Source: Treponema sp. (GTDB taxonomy: Bacteria > Spirochaetota > Spirochaetia > Treponematales > Breznakiellaceae). From it: DNA of 50,760 bases. The notes below the pieces were generated by a model. That model saw only the letters and a program-made list of their open reading frames with translations. It had not been told where the DNA came from and did not search any database. Of this stretch, positions 50,101-50,760 are shown one piece after another. How positions within the stretch are numbered: position 1 is the first letter of the stretch; every line of letters starts with the position of its first letter. The translations under genes were made by a program, and so were the position numbers. The DNA is taken from positions 1-50,760 of the forward strand of contig JAISAQ010000028.1 in the NCBI GenBank assembly GCA_031266775.1, in the 5' to 3' direction.

Positions 50101-50305
50101 GGTCCGACGGGGCCGGAGATGTCAGCCCCTTGCGGGGCTAATGTAAAGAGGTGGCAGGTTGGTTTTTGACGTGAGGAAATCCGGAAATTCCCGGAGGAAC
50201 CTCGGCGCGAAGATGAATTCAAACCTTTCTTATGCTGCGCAAGCAGCTTCCCTGCCGTAAAACAAGATGCGGCTGCCAGCCACGCCGGCAGACCGCGAAT
50301 AGGAG
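50101..50305 (+). ncRNA. Candidate IS110 bridge RNA
   Basis: Consecutive predicted hairpins fill the non-coding left part of the element. These are AGCCCC/GGGGCT (50124-50139), a GAGG...CCTC stem holding CCGG/CCGG with internal loops (about 50173-50203), GCTG/CAGC (about 50234-50247), and a long stem GCGGCTGCC with GGCAG-A-CCGC (about 50269-50296). IS110-type elements encode a bridge RNA in this region that carries target- and donor-binding loops. The exact ends and the loops' guide sequences are not assigned. No protein-coding frame is supported in 50009-50365. Confidence 0.5.
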
Positions 50306-50365
50306 TACGGTGCATCACACCCGATAAAAGCTCCTGGTCCTTATTTTATCCTAAGGAGCGGAACA

Positions 50366-50760
50366 ATGAAAAGTGAGAAACGACGGTATGTGGGAATCGA
50401 CCTGGGGAAACGGACCTATACGGTGGTGGTGATAGGGAAGACGGGGAAGGTAAGCCTCAGCAACGGGAGGACGGACGGCGGGGGACGGGCGGCGTTGTAC
50501 GGGAAACTGGAGAAGGGCGACAAGGTCGCGCGGGAAGCGGGGAACCTGGCGTTCATAATGGCGAAGGAAATCATAGAGCAGGTCGGGTGCGAAGTGGTGG
50601 TCCTGAACGCGGGAAAGCTGGCGTTGATCTACGGGTCGATGAAAAAGACGGACAAAGAGGACGCGCTGAAATTGGCACGGATAGTGGAGCAGTTTCGGGA
50701 AGAGCAGTTACCGGTGGTACCGTTGCCGAGTGAGCGGGAGATGAGGCGGCGGAAGCTCAT
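50366..50760 (+). CDS. IS110-family transposase (recombinase), N-terminal part
   Basis: 131 residues are visible; the frame runs off the window. The RuvC-like DEDD catalytic domain is recognisable: YVGIDLGKRTYTVVV (first Asp), VAREAGNLAF (Glu) and KKTDKEDALKLARIVEQ (the last two Asp). ATG at 50366 with AAGGAG 7 bases upstream. The C-terminal serine-containing Tnp domain is not in the window. The visible part has no frameshift, so the element may be intact. Confidence 0.9.
   Translation, partial: MKSEKRRYVGIDLGKRTYTVVVIGKTGKVSLSNGRTDGGGRAALYGKLEKGDKVAREAGNLAFIMAKEIIEQVGCEVVVLNAGKLALIYGSMKKTDKEDALKLARIVEQFREEQLPVVPLPSEREMRRRKL

Larger units (their letters stand above)
50009..50760 (+). mobile_element. 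IS110-family insertion sequence (5' part; maximum left extent)
   Basis: The element is recognised from its transposase at 50366 and the long non-coding leader in front of it. IS110 elements lack terminal inverted repeats, so the left end cannot be fixed by eye; it must lie after the cNMP-binding gene (50008), most likely before about 50110, where the structured region begins. The right end is outside the window. Confidence 0.7.

Overview
The window looks like a stretch of spirochaete chromosome, most likely Treponema-like from a gut or another plant-polysaccharide-rich setting. This is an inference from the gene set: tandem small FeoA proteins with FeoB, a rubrerythrin ending in rubredoxin, TAXI-type TRAP transport, a stand-alone cNMP-binding protein, several sugar ABC importers, and GH2 and GH3 glycosidases. 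No rRNA gene or other decisive marker is present. Most of the window is GC-rich, but about 27.8-40.0 kb is visibly more AT-rich.

Layout. 1-6.6 kb: end of a PD-(D/E)XK-type protein, exodeoxyribonuclease III, a rhomboid protease, a phosphoribosyltransferase, a large exported beta-helix protein and RNase HII. 6.7-12.9 kb: a glycoside-use locus, with a GH2 hydrolase and an unusual ArsR-type regulator divergent from a sugar ABC importer; the importer's binding-protein gene carries a G11 tract. 12.9-17.5 kb: an ABC exporter, a flavodoxin, and the minus-strand run rubrerythrin - HD protein - MnmA. 17.8-20.7 kb: ferrous iron uptake (feoA, feoA, feoB, Cys-rich protein). 20.7-27.8 kb: MetA (predicted acetyltransferase type), a HbpS/UPF0303 protein, a GH3 enzyme of beta-xylosidase type, and a TAXI TRAP operon.

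27.8-40.0 kb is the most novel part. It is a divergent, LacI-controlled sugar island. One arm holds a TIM-barrel isomerase/epimerase and the LacI repressor. The other holds a fucose/arabinose-isomerase-like protein, a PfkB kinase, a class II aldolase, a second TIM-barrel protein, a Gfo/Idh/MocA oxidoreductase, a cytoplasmic-looking FG-GAP beta-propeller and an ABC sugar importer. Import, redox or elimination chemistry, isomerisation, phosphorylation and aldol cleavage can be read in order. The combination is not a standard pathway that I recognise, and the substrate cannot be named from sequence. The island ends beside a tRNA-Ala(CGC) gene.

40.2-50 kb: a GT2 glycosyltransferase, IlvE, YchF, an envelope C39-type protease with LysM and PKD domains, a membrane-anchored Pcm, a spermidine-synthase-like membrane protein and a cNMP-binding protein. 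The window ends inside an IS110-family transposase gene. Its 357-base upstream region is rich in hairpins and is a good candidate for a bridge RNA.

Short signals run through the window: a family of 11-7-11 palindromic repeats, hairpins directly after both sugar-binding-protein genes, and several genes whose -10 box sits only 2-8 nt before the start codon, which suggests leaderless transcripts.
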